A stretch of 64,000 bases of DNA from Isoetes taiwanensis (Eukaryota; Streptophyta; Lycopodiopsida; Isoetales; Isoetaceae), in assembly GCA_021234155.1 (NCBI GenBank), contig JAJEKV010000018.1, forward strand, positions 19,193,423-19,257,422, given 5' to 3'. Position 1 is the first letter of the stretch; the number at the start of each line of letters is the position of its first letter. Below the pieces are notes generated by a model. That model was given only the letters and a program-made list of their open reading frames with translations. It was not told the DNA's origin and searched no databases. Shown piece by piece: positions 11,400 through 22,499 of this stretch. The position numbers were made by a program, and so were the translations under genes.

Positions 11400-12840
11400 C
11401 CTAGCATATAATATTTGCTAATAAGGTTCAGGATTACATATTGTTCAAGTACTTACTGTCATATACTCCAACCCCCTGTTTAGAGCGAGGGTATAAGAGG
11501 GCAAGTGCTCTCTTAACGTCATCAAGACGATGCCCATGCACCATAGAACATCATCGAAGTTCACGGTAATGCAAGGCAATATACCGCCAATCCTGCACTG
11601 ATCATAATCCATTAAGTTGATATGGTCAAGCAGCCCAAGCTTGATGACACACCAGAATAAACCACAGTGGAGCCAAGTTAGGTTGGCCCATGCAGCCTAA
11701 TGGACAAAACCGAGAAGTCAGTCTTTTGTGGAGCACTGTAATTGCCAAGTCGGAGAATTGTTCCTATCAGCGTATACTCGAGGTGCCACATCCATCCGAT
11801 CCATAGCTCAAGTCTCTCCATGAGAACAAAAGAAAGGTACATGAAAAGCCAGAACAATTCATGCAAACCATCGAAAGCTCCTAACAAACCATGACACACC
11901 CAAACAAAGCAGGAGGCACCTCTCACAAAAATAAAAAACGAAGCCCAATCTCAAGATGCGACCATGATCAACATAACGGGACCAAACGCCAAGTAACTAA
12001 CATGGAAAAAATCCCTACATAATAGCATACCATAGGCAAAAAGCATAAACATGAAACGGGCAAAACAAGAAATAACCCAAACCGGGTGTACAACCTGCGA
12101 CTCATGCCAAAACCAACCCAAACAACCAGACGGATCCACAAGTAGATGCTAAGCTCACGCCCAACCATAAACTAAACAACCCACATGCCAACAACTGATC
12201 GCGAATAAACATCAACCAAAACACGAAAAAGGAGGGTTTTTGTTGTTGGGGGCAAGGAAGGCGACGACAAAAATAATGCGGGGAACAAGACCCGATCCAC
12301 ACACACAAACACAAATCAACCAAGCCCCTTTAGGATCCTACACTCCATACAAGCGCCCCTCCCCTCCCCACGAAGCCCCATACTTAAGACAAATATAATG
12401 CCCTATAATCTAGTAGAACATATAGCACTATAATCTAGTAGAACATATAGCAAGGTGACAACAACAAAAATGCGGGAACAAGGCCGAGCTGCATACTGAC
12501 ACAAATCACCAATCCTATCACAAATCACAACCCACACAAGCCCTGTAGCCCCATACCTAATACAAAACCAATACACCCATGCGACAAGAGATACTACTTT
12601 GGAGATTGGAGCACATTCAAATCGTCCAATATTATTTATGCTCTTGCTCTTTGCATCATCAGGCCGTTCTTTCCTCCTTGAAGCCTAGTGGCCAACATCT
12701 TCTCATTGCTGCCGCTTTCCCTCCTTTCTTTCAAGGTCCTTATCTATTCCTTTCTATTTATCCCCTCTCTCTATATTCTAACCATTAGTTTTCAAAAACA
12801 ATCTAGTTTTCAAAAATACTCTTTAATTCCAAAGAATGAC
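11400..12840. other. No recognised gene
   Basis: The region is AT-rich to C-rich with several short minus-strand frames, none with a known domain. A 25-bp unit, TATAATCTAGTAGAACATAT plus AGCAC or AGCAA, is tandemly duplicated at about 12402-12451. The 133-codon frame at 12688-13089 runs into the neighbouring LTR and is not treated as a gene. Confidence 0.5.
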
Positions 12841-13478
12841 CGTAGAGGCCCGTATGTTATAATCACTTCTAAATCACCTGTAAAAACCAAAGAAACTAAA
12901 GAAATAATCCAGTTAGAGGAAGAAGCTCGATCCACCCAACTGGATTCACGAGGAAGTCTTTATCCTGGAGCAGGAAATTTTTATCCCGCTCAGACCAACA
13001 AGCTTGGCTATGAAGAATTGGAAGCGGGAGGGGAAATCAATAGAGGAAGAGAAATAGTGCTAAGGGGGTGTATGTGTGCTCTTTTATAGTCTCACGAAAG
13101 GTCCTTAAAGGTAAATTCCCTTTTTGGCCTTTGCCTTTTTAGAAAAATGGACAACCTTTCTCTTATATGTCTAAGGTTAGTGCCTTGGTTAGGTGCTTGA
13201 TTAAGTCAAAGACTAGGACCTTGGTTAGTGCCTTGAATAAGCCAAGGACTAGGGCTCGATTCCTTCTAATGACAAGGTCAAATTGGCTGATATCAGGTCT
13301 CATTATCAGCCATAAGCTTTAAAGCGTCATTGATTTCAAAAGTACTTGTTGGTTGTGAACCACACCCCCGAGCTAGTATAATGTTCAAATATCATATATT
13401 TTGTTCAACTACCGTAAGTTCACACCCCGAGCTAGTATTTTGTTCAAATATCATATATTTTGTTCAAATACCGTAACA
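12840..13478 (-). repeat. 3' LTR of a Ty3 chromovirus remnant (left edge uncertain)
   Basis: Read on the minus strand, a purine-rich tract GGAAAGGGAAGGA is followed by TGTTACGG, the typical Ty3 arrangement of polypurine tract plus LTR start, placing the LTR edge at 13478. The same junction occurs at 55419. Inside are two near copies of a stretch of about 57 bp, CCCCGAGCTAGTATNNTGTT to TACCGTAA (13370-13476). The far edge near 12840 is inferred from the 608-bp length of the related LTR at 54812-55419 and is approximate. Confidence 0.55.
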
Positions 13479-13820
13479 ATCCTTCCCTTTCCAAAATTGA
13501 ACGTCCTCGTCAATCGTTAGGGAAAAAAAACTGTCCATCTCAATTCGTTTAGAGATGGCCTCAAGTCAATCTGAGGACTTTCATCTCGATTCATTTAGGA
13601 ATGGCCTCAAGTCAATCTGAGGTCTTTGAGCTCAAGTCGTTTAGAGATGTTTGAGCCTTAGGCAATTAAGCTGACCAACGTATATCAATCTTTAGATATT
13701 CCATGCTGGAATTCCTTTGGTTGTCATGGCCAGACAAATAATATTTGTTGCAACAAGTTAATTGTCAGATAATTGAAATAACTTCAATTTAATCATGTCT
13801 CAGAGTTTGTTCATACTCAT

Positions 13821-15460
13821 CTACAAGTCTTTGAGTTGGTCCTTGGAGTACCATACTGCACCAGAAGGTGGATGAAACTTAAACTTTACTAGATACCTTC
13901 GATAAGAAGATCTGCGTGTCTCCTTGTCCTGATGTGTAAGGATCTTCTCAGGTTCTAGTATCTCCTCATCTCCTTTAATGATAGGAGGACCTGGATAATC
14001 CATTTTATGCAAAACTTCAGAAGAAATTTCACCACCCTTGAAGGGCTTTAGTACCACAACATTAAATACTGGATGAAGGTTAGTCCATTTCCCATATAGA
14101 CATAGGCGATAAACATTCTCACCTACTCATGTTCAATTTGAAATGGTCCGTAGTACCTGGATGCCAATTTCACATATCTTCTACACATTTTTTGAAATCT
14201 CTTCTTAGGAAGATGTATTCACACCTATTGTCCTTGTTTGTATTCAACTTTTCTCCGCTTCTTTGCGTACCTGGACATCATGGCTTCCTGACTCTTGAGA
14301 ATGCGAGATTGGACTTCTTTCAAAACTTTATTAAAATCATGAGCGACATCATCTGCAGCGGGAACTTCACCTTCAATCTTTGTAATGGGTGAATATAATG
14401 CACATCGACAGATAATTTCAAATGAAGTTTTCTATGTTACCGAATGAACAGTATTGTTATATGCAAATTCTAACATATATAGATAATCTTCCCACTGAGT
14501 TTTCCTTTCCGTTACATAAGCCCATAACATATCTTCAATAATTCTGTTAACAACTTCTATTTGGCCATCTGTTTGAGGATGATAGGCCGTAGAAAACTTC
14601 AAAGTAGTACCCAAATTCTTCATAAGTCCTAACCAAAATTTATTGCAGAATAATGGATCCCTATTTGTGATAATTGCATCAGGCAATCCATGTATCCTAA
14701 ATATCTCCTTCAAAAGGAGTTTGCTCACTTGAGGAGTTGTCATGGTGGACTTACAAGGAATGAAATGAGCTTGTTTAGACAGTCTATCTACTACTATCCA
14801 TATCTGATTGTTCTTATGAGAAGAATTTGGGAATCCCTAGATGAAATCCATGGTAATGTGCTTCCAGGGCGCTTCTGGAATTGATAAGGGTTTTAACAAT
14901 CCAGCCGGCTTACTAGTTAAAGCTTTAACCTGCTGACAAACTGTACAAGCTTCTACATATCTTCTAACATCGCTTTCCAGTCTAGGCCAATAGAATCACC
15001 TTTTGATAGTTGCAGGTGTAGCTTGAACTCCTCGATGCCCAAAAAAAGGAGGTTCATGACATTCTTGCAACATTTTTGGCCAGTATGCCTGTGTAACACA
15101 TAAGCAATTTCGGTACAAGAGGGAACTATTGTGCAACTTCTATTCTCCAAGAGGATCTCGAACTTCCTTTTCTAAGTGATGGAATGGTACTGTGAAAGAA
15201 GAATCATTTATATAATCCAATTTCATTAGGTCCAAATCAATGATCCTAGCAATAGACATTGCATGTATAAAGATCCTGCTTAAGCATCAGCGATCTTGTT
15301 TTCTTTCCCTGGTTTATACTCTAGCTGCATGCCCTCAAAGCCTTTTATAGTACCAATGAGTTAAAAAGCCTTGCATCTTCCCAACGGTTCTTACTGTTTC
15401 AACCACTGCAGTGTAAAGATATGGTCATAGTCGAATGTCATGGCCTGAATTCTGCCTGCA
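13821..15460 (-). pseudogene. Ty3 chromovirus pol remnant: RNase H end, integrase, chromodomain
   Basis: Reading leftwards, the order matches the 3' half of a chromovirus. Near 15300, LEYKPGKENKIADA is the RNase H tail. At 14940-15060, FFGHRGVQATPATIKR and YVEACTVCQ are the integrase zinc region. At 14432-14743, IHGLPDAIITNRDPLF and [17 protein letters not shown] are the integrase core with Asp and the HPQTDGQ block. At 13821-14057, PEKILTHQDKETRRSSYRRY and LVKFKFHP form a chromodomain. Stops and frameshifts separate these parts. Everything upstream (gag, protease, RT) is missing because the sequence changes at 15460/15461 into the inverted arm. Confidence 0.85.
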
Positions 15461-15568
15461 TGAGGGCTCGCACCTCTTCTGCTTCTGCCCATCTCATCAA
15501 CTGCTTTTCGAGAACGCCGGCTAGCGATTTTGCAAACATTGGATTGGCCATGATTGTTTGGTAATTGG

Positions 15569-16060
15569 CTAGGCAGTGTGGGCTACCTGCCTTCTAGATG
15601 GGAACTCTACTACTGGTCCACTGCAGGGGAAAGCCTTCATGTAATGCACTATTGGTACACGAGCATGTTGACCATCATAGAGCTGCTGCAAGTATTGTTC
15701 CCAGTGCTCGGAAGTGATGTTCCCTGTAAGCTGTATTGGCTTTCTGAGCACCCTTCACCAGAAGATCCTGGAATGATGATCTCCGAGATAAAACATTTCC
15801 CTTTGATGCTCTGCAATGTACCTAGCTTTCTTATCCTTAAAGGAAAGCACGGTACTATCTGGTCGCCTGTGGACGTAAAGCGGGATCCGTGATTTGGAAA
15901 AGCCAGCATTTCAGTTCCTTACACTAACCATCGGTTACATGGGAAGGTTGAAGTCTCCAAGACCCATCGCGGGCGACTTCTTCCGAAGCATCTTTCTACA
16001 ACAATCCCAAGCACTTCAATCAACAAGTCAATCTATTGCTTTAGCGTGTTGAGCCATTTA
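15569..16060 (-). pseudogene. Inverted copy of the LINE linker fragment
   Basis: The minus frame reads LRKPIQLTGNITSEHWEQYL then QQLYDGQHARVPIVHYMK, matching the left-arm fragment with a Gln-to-His change. It has one copy of the 56-bp segment that is doubled in the left arm. No RT domain is present. As for the left copy, assignment to a LINE is by pattern resemblance. Confidence 0.4.
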
Positions 16061-16126
16061 GTCAGAAGAGCCATAGGAAGCTTATGGGGGCTTCTGAGTA
16101 GGGCTATGGCGTAAAGTATACTATAT

Positions 16127-16754
16127 CATGGAATAATTTAAGGGCTAAAATTAGCTATTTGGCGATTTTTTAGCACATTTTCAAGAAAAATTGGCTAAAG
16201 TAAATGGAAAAAATCAGGAAAAAAATAATAATGTTAGCTTAACTTTTTTCGGGACTGCACCAATCTAGAGCTCTTTAGCCAAACGATAGAAAGTAAGAGA
16301 CTGAACTTTTATATTGTTTAGCTAAACCATAGAAACTTTTAGAATGAATTTCGGGCTAGTTAAAATAGCTAACATCATTAGAGTTAAAAAACTATTCTAT
16401 TCTATTCTATAAGAAATATATGATTAGTAGTTTAGTTTCTAGCATTATGAATTAATTTGAGTCCTAGACTTTGCTACTTAGCATTATTTTAGAATATTTT
16501 CACAAAGAAAATGACTAAAATAAGTGGAAACAATTGAAAAAAAGTATAGTAATTTGGCTTAATGTTTTCTGTTGGCCACGCCATAGAAATTTTTGGTATG
16601 ATGTTTGGGTTAGTTTAGCTAAATGCTAGAAAGTATGAGAGGGAAAATGTATAGAATTTAGCTAAACCACATAAAGTTTTGGGATTAATGTCAAGCAAGT
16701 TTAGCTAAGTCATTCTGGCAAATAAGAAATACGCGATTAGTAATTTATTCCCTG
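16127..16754. mobile_element. 628-bp hAT-like MITE with 8-bp target duplication
   Basis: The sequence CATGGAATAATTTA...TAATTTATTCCCTG interrupts the inverted arm. Its ends are imperfect inverted repeats (right end reversed: CAGGGAATAAATTA), and CAGGG-type ends are typical of hAT elements. TACTATAT flanks both sides (16119-16126 and 16755-16762), and the uninterrupted left arm has it once (4428-4435). An 8-bp target duplication is the hAT signature. The interior is AT-rich with no transposase frame, so the element is non-autonomous. Confidence 0.9.
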
Positions 16755-17805
16755 TACTATATCCTTGTGAGTAAAGGAAAAGTAAGTATCATGGTAATAC
16801 ATAAATGGTATGGGATGGTATATTTCTCATGGGTGAATGGTTTGAGGTAAGTCGTAGATTGGTAAATGTTAGTATATCTTTTTGTTCAGTGAAGTACATA
16901 GATGTTGGATCTACATCAATATGATAGCCAGGTTTGTGACTTCCTTGAAATGTTAATTTGTGATCATGATCTTCATTTAGCTACTTCGAAGTGGTTAGGT
17001 TGTATGGGCAACCTCGACAAGGGTACAATCTAGGTACGTGTATATCATAAAAATATAATGAATGTCACATGTCATGGTCTTTGCTTTGCACCATCCCACT
17101 ATTGTCTTTATATACGCTCTTGGATCCTCTGCCGTCGGGCTTCCAGGTTTGGTAGCCCAGATTGCTCCGACATTCTCTTGACATTTGTGTTCTCGGGCAT
17201 GGCTTCCTCATGGGCATAGCTTCTTGGTGAGGATATGTGTCAACTCCTTGACTCCATGGTAAGGGGTCCTTTAGTGCCAGACGTGGGATGAGAAGGGTTG
17301 TGCATGCGAGGTTCACGCCACCACTCCTGCTATAGGGCTTGGAATGTAAGTTATTTGGGCATTTTCTCGCTAATCGCTACCGCATGTAGGTTGGCTTTTA
17401 TCGTCCGAGGTTGTGCGTCATGATGGTTTGGTCTCTTTGCTATATCTCTGCTTTTAATGCTCATGTGCTAAATCGGGCTCTGTAACTCGGATAGTCGGAA
17501 TTGCATGCTAGAGTTGGATCTATGCATTTCTAGAATGATGTTGCTGCATGATATTGAGTTTCCAACCTAGATTTTCTTTTTCTTTTTTTTCCCCCCTACA
17601 AAGGGTAAAATTTTGAACCTTAACTTTTGAAAAACAAAATTTTTTTTGCACCCAAAATGAAACCATTTCATATTATCAGCCAAAAGCAAGAATACTTGAA
17701 AAGAAAAGAAAAGAATCACTTGTCGAGAAAACCAAACTTAACAAGAGATATGACAAAAGTTTTCATTTCCATATATTATAGTGTACAAGTCATCCCACTA
17801 AATGG

Positions 17806-18431
17806 TCATTGCACCATCATTGCTTGTCCCTTGTAATATTTGGACTTTGGCATCTTGTTGAGGACTTCTTGAATGTATTGCTTCCTAACAGCTAATTCCT
17901 CTAATCTGGATTCTTGTGTTCTAGTTGGTGCTTCTGTGAATAAGAGAAGTGCCTTGATGTAATCATTTCTATCCACTGTAAAGCGATGGAACATTCCTGG
18001 TGGCAAAATAAGCACATCTCCTTTTACGTGTACATAGAAGCGGATCCATTTCTCATCTTGGTCTCTCGGATATCCCAATAACCACCCCTCGAGGATGAAG
18101 CGGATCTCCTCTTTCGTGGGTATGTTCCTCAAAAGTATCCCCTAATCACGTCATCAAAATCAGGCAATGCATCACGGCTAACTGTCTTGATTGTAGCGTA
18201 ATTGTATCCTCGCTCTTGTTTGATCTTATCAAGATCTGGGTTATTTTCCCAATTGCTGGCATCCAAATGCCAGTAAAGCACCCCCAAAGCTTTCAAATGC
18301 TCCATGGAGACTGGTCTGTTTGGGGTGTATTGGTGGACAGACCTTTGATCCTCACCACCAGCAGGATTATACTCCCATGCAACAAGAGATACTACTTTGG
18401 AGATTGGATGAAAGCCTCCATCGAAACCCAT
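17806..18431 (-). pseudogene. Decayed inverted copy of the ARD gene
   Basis: This copy reads convergent to the intact ARD and keeps nearly the whole sequence. An extra T after the codons for RGYF makes an immediate stop (about 18131). A 2-bp loss then removes the second metal-binding His region (HTHSQEE becomes HTKEE-like). A 2-bp loss and a 2-bp gain scramble GSGYWDIRD, and 3 bp are added before KGDVLIL. The C-terminus (RKQYIQEVLNKMPKSKYY) is preserved in a shifted frame. It cannot encode a working enzyme. Its TATA box survives, but the 26-kb insertion starts about 100 bp upstream of its start codon. Confidence 0.93.
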
Positions 18432-18555
18432 ATCGGCAATGAGGAAGAAGAAGAAGATAGGCAAATTGAACAAGAATAAGATGAACTTTGGATAGTTGAG
18501 AATGTGGGTATATATAGAAGTGCAATCATCGATGGTTTTAAGTACGCCCGATTTG

Positions 18556-18720
18556 CATGGAAACCCTTCCGGGTTTTAATGGAAACCCTTCCGGTTTTCA
18601 ATAAAACCCGGGAGGGTTTCCATGGAAACCCTTCCGGTTTTCCAGAATTTGAAAACCCGGAAGGGTTTCCATATTGGAAAATCCGGAAGGGTTGCCATGG
18701 AAATCCGGAAGGGTTTCCAC
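18556..18720. repeat. Inverted GGAAACCCTTCCGG motif cluster, left end of insertion
   Basis: Just inside the point where the arm is interrupted lie about seven copies of GGAAACCCTTCCGG or its reverse complement CCGGAAGGGTTTCC, with slight variants, in both orientations, so the region can fold into hairpins. The same motif, again in both orientations, occurs at 44481-44575, directly before the arm resumes. The two clusters therefore mark the outer ends of the 26-kb insertion. Confidence 0.8.
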
Positions 18721-18901
18721 AAAATTATTTTTTTTCAAAATATTTACACACGTGAGCCTTGGCTCACGCCTTTCCACACGGACGCCCGACATTAAGGCGC
18801 ACGTCAGGTTAGGTTTCCACATGAGGAGGAAAATAGGTTAGGTTTCCACATGCAGTTAGAAACTCCATGGGGTAAGATTAACTAAGAATTGAGACCAGCT
18901 T

Positions 18902-18979
18902 TGATCTCAAAAATTCTGGCACTTAACACCCAATATAACATGATCTCAAAAATTCTGGCACGTAACACCCAACATAACA
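18902..18979 (+). repeat. 39-bp tandem duplication
   Basis: TGATCTCAAAAATTCTGGCA followed by CTTAACACCCAATATAACA (18902-18940) is repeated with two differences at 18941-18979. It lies between the outer motif cluster and the 23-kb transposon. Confidence 0.85.
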
Positions 18980-19574
18980 TGGAACTTCTTGCAAGGTACA
19001 AATTATGGGAAGTCCTGGTTTTAGATTATGGTTCTTTCGGTCAAATTATTTTGTTATCAAAGCTTAAAATTGAATTGAATTGAAGGCGTGCAAACATATT
19101 GAAGTTTTAGAATCTCGTGTATTAAACTGCCATGCATATACAATGTTTGACCAGGATAGTGCGTACGTGTGAAGTTGCACTCTATTATGTTGCATCCTGG
19201 CACTATGCTCTACATAATCTCTATTGCATAACCTTTGTCTTTGTTAAATATTCTTCCGTCGTACATGCAAGAGACCAAAAGAAAAAAAGAAACAATTTCG
19301 ATGGAGTCCTTGATGAAGAACCTATTTGCTAACAAACGCAAATCTAGTTTGATGAAGAATCTAGTTGGATATCTTGATAATTAGTTTTATTCAGATATTT
19401 TAACTTCTCTTATGAACCTGTAGTTCCATGTTCATAGTTTAAATATAAAGCAATGGTCCAAAATAATCATGTGGATCACATTCTTACAGCAGAAACCTAA
19501 GAACTTCTCATTTATCACTGAAGAATATCAAATTTTTAACCTTATAATAGTTAAATCATAAAGCATATGATAGG

Positions 19575-19604
19575 GGGTGTAAATATGGTAATGCTACCCA
19601 AAAA
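19575..19604 (+). repeat. Left terminal inverted repeat of the 23-kb element
   Basis: It begins GGGTGTAAATATGGTAATGC and continues CTACCCAAAAA; it is identical to the reversed right end over 30 bases. It is preceded by the target duplication TAGG. Confidence 0.92.
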
Positions 19605-19815
19605 AATGCGAAATCACTTAGCACCTAAAGCACTTCCAAGCACTTAGCAACCCGTAGTTATACCATCCACAATCTCGACCTCGGTTCCCGCGCGCACCTA
19701 GCTTCCAGGCACCTTCCTTTTTTTTTTATCCCAATTTGTGTTTCTTTTGCTCTGTTTTTCTCCCGCTCACATCATAGATCAATTATCCGGAACTTACATT
19801 CGTGAATCGATTACA

Positions 19816-21220
19816 ATGGTAGAGGAGGCAGTTACAGCTGAGGATTTCGAAAGGATACACGGCCTTTCAAACCATGGTTTGCGACCGTGAAGCTTGATTC
19901 AATTGGTCGGGCAAATAATGTTACACAAGAACAAGGGGAATCGGGTTTGGCAAGAACCCCTCAATTCCAAGTCGAGAGAAAGGCTGGCACTAAAGTTCTT
20001 TATTCACCCACATCCGAAGGCCAAATTGGACCGTTTTGTTAAGGATTCTTTATCCGGATGGGGTTTCAAACAATGAAGTTAGGAAGCAATTTGCCCTTGC
20101 ATTTGCTTGGGAAAATTGCCAAGAAGGTCTTGAAGATCCGAAGGCCATCAAATCAATTGGGTCGCATATGGTGCCGCAGGTTATGGTTTCTGGCATAGCA
20201 TAGGCCGAGAGTTCGGTGGTTTTAAAGAGAAACAAGAAATTGATTCAAAGCCTGGGTTTAGAGCAAAAGAGGTAGCAAGTAGTAAACTTGATCGGACAAA
20301 CTTGAAACCAATCTGCCGGCATAGATAGTGACAGAGAACTGAAAACTTATGATCAAGAAAAACTCGGATGGAAAAGAAATGCAAAAAATATAGTTGTTAG
20401 TGGCGGCAAATTTGAAGAAAAGTCAAATGACAAAATTTTTAAAAGGCTAACCGAAAAAAAGACACAAAGATGGAACAATTGAAATCACCGCTTTGTTGAA
20501 AGAGGGGCCTGTTCATGACACGTGAAGTAGAACAGAAATAAAGGAGTTGAAGAGAAAGTTAATGTTTGAGGAGTATCGCAGAGTCCATGGAGTCATTATG
20601 CAAACCCGAGATCCAGATCTGATTTTGAAGAAGGGAAATTTGGAGGCGTAATTAATTCAACCGGATGGTGACATCAAGGCGACCAAGGAATATGCAAAAA
20701 CCTTGACAGTCTAGGAGACATCAAGAATTCAACTTTCTGCATCAACACCATCAAGAGAAATCTTCCAGGTTTTTTACAAAAATTTTGTAATGCTTGTGGT
20801 TTGGGATTTCCTGATAAGTACAAGCTTTCTTTAATTCTTGATTGCTCACATGAATATCACGTGATGTGTGCTGCCTTGTTAAAGGAAGACAAATGTTTGA
20901 AATGTGAATGCCTAGTTCCTGAAGACCTTTATGTTGAGCTTGGCTTGAGCATTCCTGTTGCAGTTGAGCAGGTTGCTTCCTTTGATCCTAGATTAAGTTT
21001 CAGGAAATCAGATTTGGGATCAAATACAGGTCGGGCAATTGAAGATGTAGTAGATGTGCAATCTGACCAATTGAAGTCCCACACTCACCCCGGTTTTTGG
21101 TCCACTGTTGAAAACATCAGTTTTGGTAGGTCTACATGTCCTGTTTTCAAAGAATCCTACATGTGGATTTGTGAAGGTATGGTTTTGTTCGATAATGGTG
21201 TTCTTTTTTCAGTGGACTAA
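19816..21220 (+). pseudogene. RING-H2 finger protein remnant carried by the transposon
   Basis: The best open part runs from after a stop at 20669 to 21220. It contains FCNACGLGFPDKYK, then LDCSHEYHVMC and KCLKCE: Cys-x2-Cys, Cys-x-His, His-x2-Cys, Cys-x2-Cys, a C3H2C3 RING-H2 pattern typical of E3 ubiquitin ligases. Upstream, from the ATG at 19816 (MVEEAVTAEDFERIHG), shorter frames such as KLDRFVKDSLSGWGFKQ and KQFALAFAWENCQEGLED read as one protein broken by stops and shifts. No ATG opens the RING frame. It is degenerate or spliced in a way I cannot reconstruct; its role in the element is unknown. Confidence 0.5.
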
Positions 21221-21289
21221 AACATCCACTGTTGTTTTGTAGTTTCTTCTATTGTGACATGTCATTTTATAATACAATCCACTGTAGGA

Positions 21290-21640
21290 AAGAGTACTTG
21301 AATTTCTACATGTCTAATAATTCTATTGTCACATGTCTTTATAGATGTAGGAAAGAATATTTGATTCTCTACATGTCCTATACTTCCATTCACATGTCTT
21401 TATAGTAGTAGGACGTAGTACTTTATTTGCTAAGGCATTGTAGGAAAGAATACATGAATTACTTTACATGTGTAATACTTCTATTGTCACATGTCTTTAT
21501 AGAAGCCCGAAAAGAATACTTGATTCTCTACATGTCATATGCTTCCATGTCACATGTCTTTATAGTAGTAGGACAGAGTACTTTTATTTGCTAAGGCATT
21601 GTAGTACATGTCCTATCCTTCCATATCACGGGGTCTTTAC
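21290..21640 (+). repeat. Tandem ACATGTC-rich repeat, about 161-bp period
   Basis: Units contain TTCYATTGTCACATGTCTTT and TTTGCTAAGGCATTGTAG (about 21427 and 21588), with subrepeats of CTACATGTC. They border the first 19-bp satellite array on its outer side. Confidence 0.7.
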
Positions 21641-21763
21641 AAGTGGTAGGACTATTTGCTACATGTGATGCATGCACGCATCACATGTTCTTATACTAGT
21701 ATTCCATGTAACACAAGTTACTTCAACTACTTCAATTACTTAACACCTATTTTTGCATAACGG

Positions 21764-22335
21764 CACTCAACATGCCAAGGTGGCTCTAACATGCCACCTA
21801 GGTTTTCAAACATGCCAAGGTGGCTCCAACATGCCACCTAGGCTCCAACATGACAAAATGGCTCAAACATGCCACCTAGGCTCCAACGCGTGCTCAAACA
21901 TGCCACGCAGCTCCAACATGCCACCTATGCTCCAACTTGCCAAGGTGGCTCAAATATGCCACGTGGGCTCCAACATGCCACCTAGGCTCCAACATTCCTA
22001 GGTGGCTCAAACATGCCACATAGGCTCAAACATGCCATGTGCTCACTTAGGGCTCCAACATGCCAAGGTGGTTCCCAACATGCCACCTAGGCTCAAACAT
22101 GCCAAGGTGGCTCAAACATGCCACCTAGGTTCCCAACATGCCACCCAGCTCAAACATGCCGTGGCTCAAACATGCCAAGGTGGGTTTCGAAACATGCCAC
22201 CTAGGCTCCAACATGCCAAGGTGGCTCAAACATGCCACGTGGACTCCATAATGCCACGTGGGCTCCAACATGCCAAGGTGGCTCTAACATGCCAAGGTGG
22301 CTCAGGCATGCCACCTAGTCTCAAGCATGCCACCT
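21764..22335 (+). repeat. 19-bp satellite array 1
   Basis: There are about 30 units of the type CTCCAACATGCCACCTAGG or CTCAAACATGCCAAGGTGG, mostly exactly 19 bp. CCACCTAGG and CCTAGGTGG are reverse complements, so successive variants resemble each other's opposite strand; some units carry the G-box core CACGTG. Bases 22340-22490 just inside the array match the reverse complement of about 28575-28690, next to array 3. Open frames here are repeat artefacts. Confidence 0.93.
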
Positions 22336-22499
22336 AGGCACCCCAAGTGGTGACATGGCATGCCAAGTAAGCAAGGTCAAGTTTTGACTAGGTTAAAACC
22401 AAAGATGTCCATCTTTGGTCTTTTCATTGGGTGATGTTGGCAAATTTTAGGTGACATGGCTAGATGATGGTGACATGGACCTTGGATGTGTCGCGAACA

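Larger units (their letters stand above)
15461..18530. repeat. Right arm of the inverted duplication, block A
   Basis: This is the reverse complement of about 2668-5177. The inner edge is CTGCATGAGGGCTCGCACCT at 15461, facing AGGTGCGAGCCCTCATGCAG at 5158-5177. The outer edge is GTGCAATCAT at about 18530, after which the sequence departs from the left arm; the arm resumes with GATTAAGTTGTC at 44623. The block contains the ARD pseudogene, the LINE fragment copy and a MITE insertion. Confidence 0.92.

Noticed and set aside
12688-13089. 133-codon frame as a gene
   Set aside because: It runs from anonymous DNA into the Ty3 LTR. There is no domain and no matching frame in the related LTR.
16384-16410. 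TATTC repeat shared with 53338-53365
   Set aside because: A short microsatellite found in both a MITE and unrelated DNA; not evidence of common origin.
21764-22335. CRISPR-like regular repeats
   Set aside because: Units are directly adjacent 19-mers with no unique spacers, in eukaryotic DNA. They form a satellite array.
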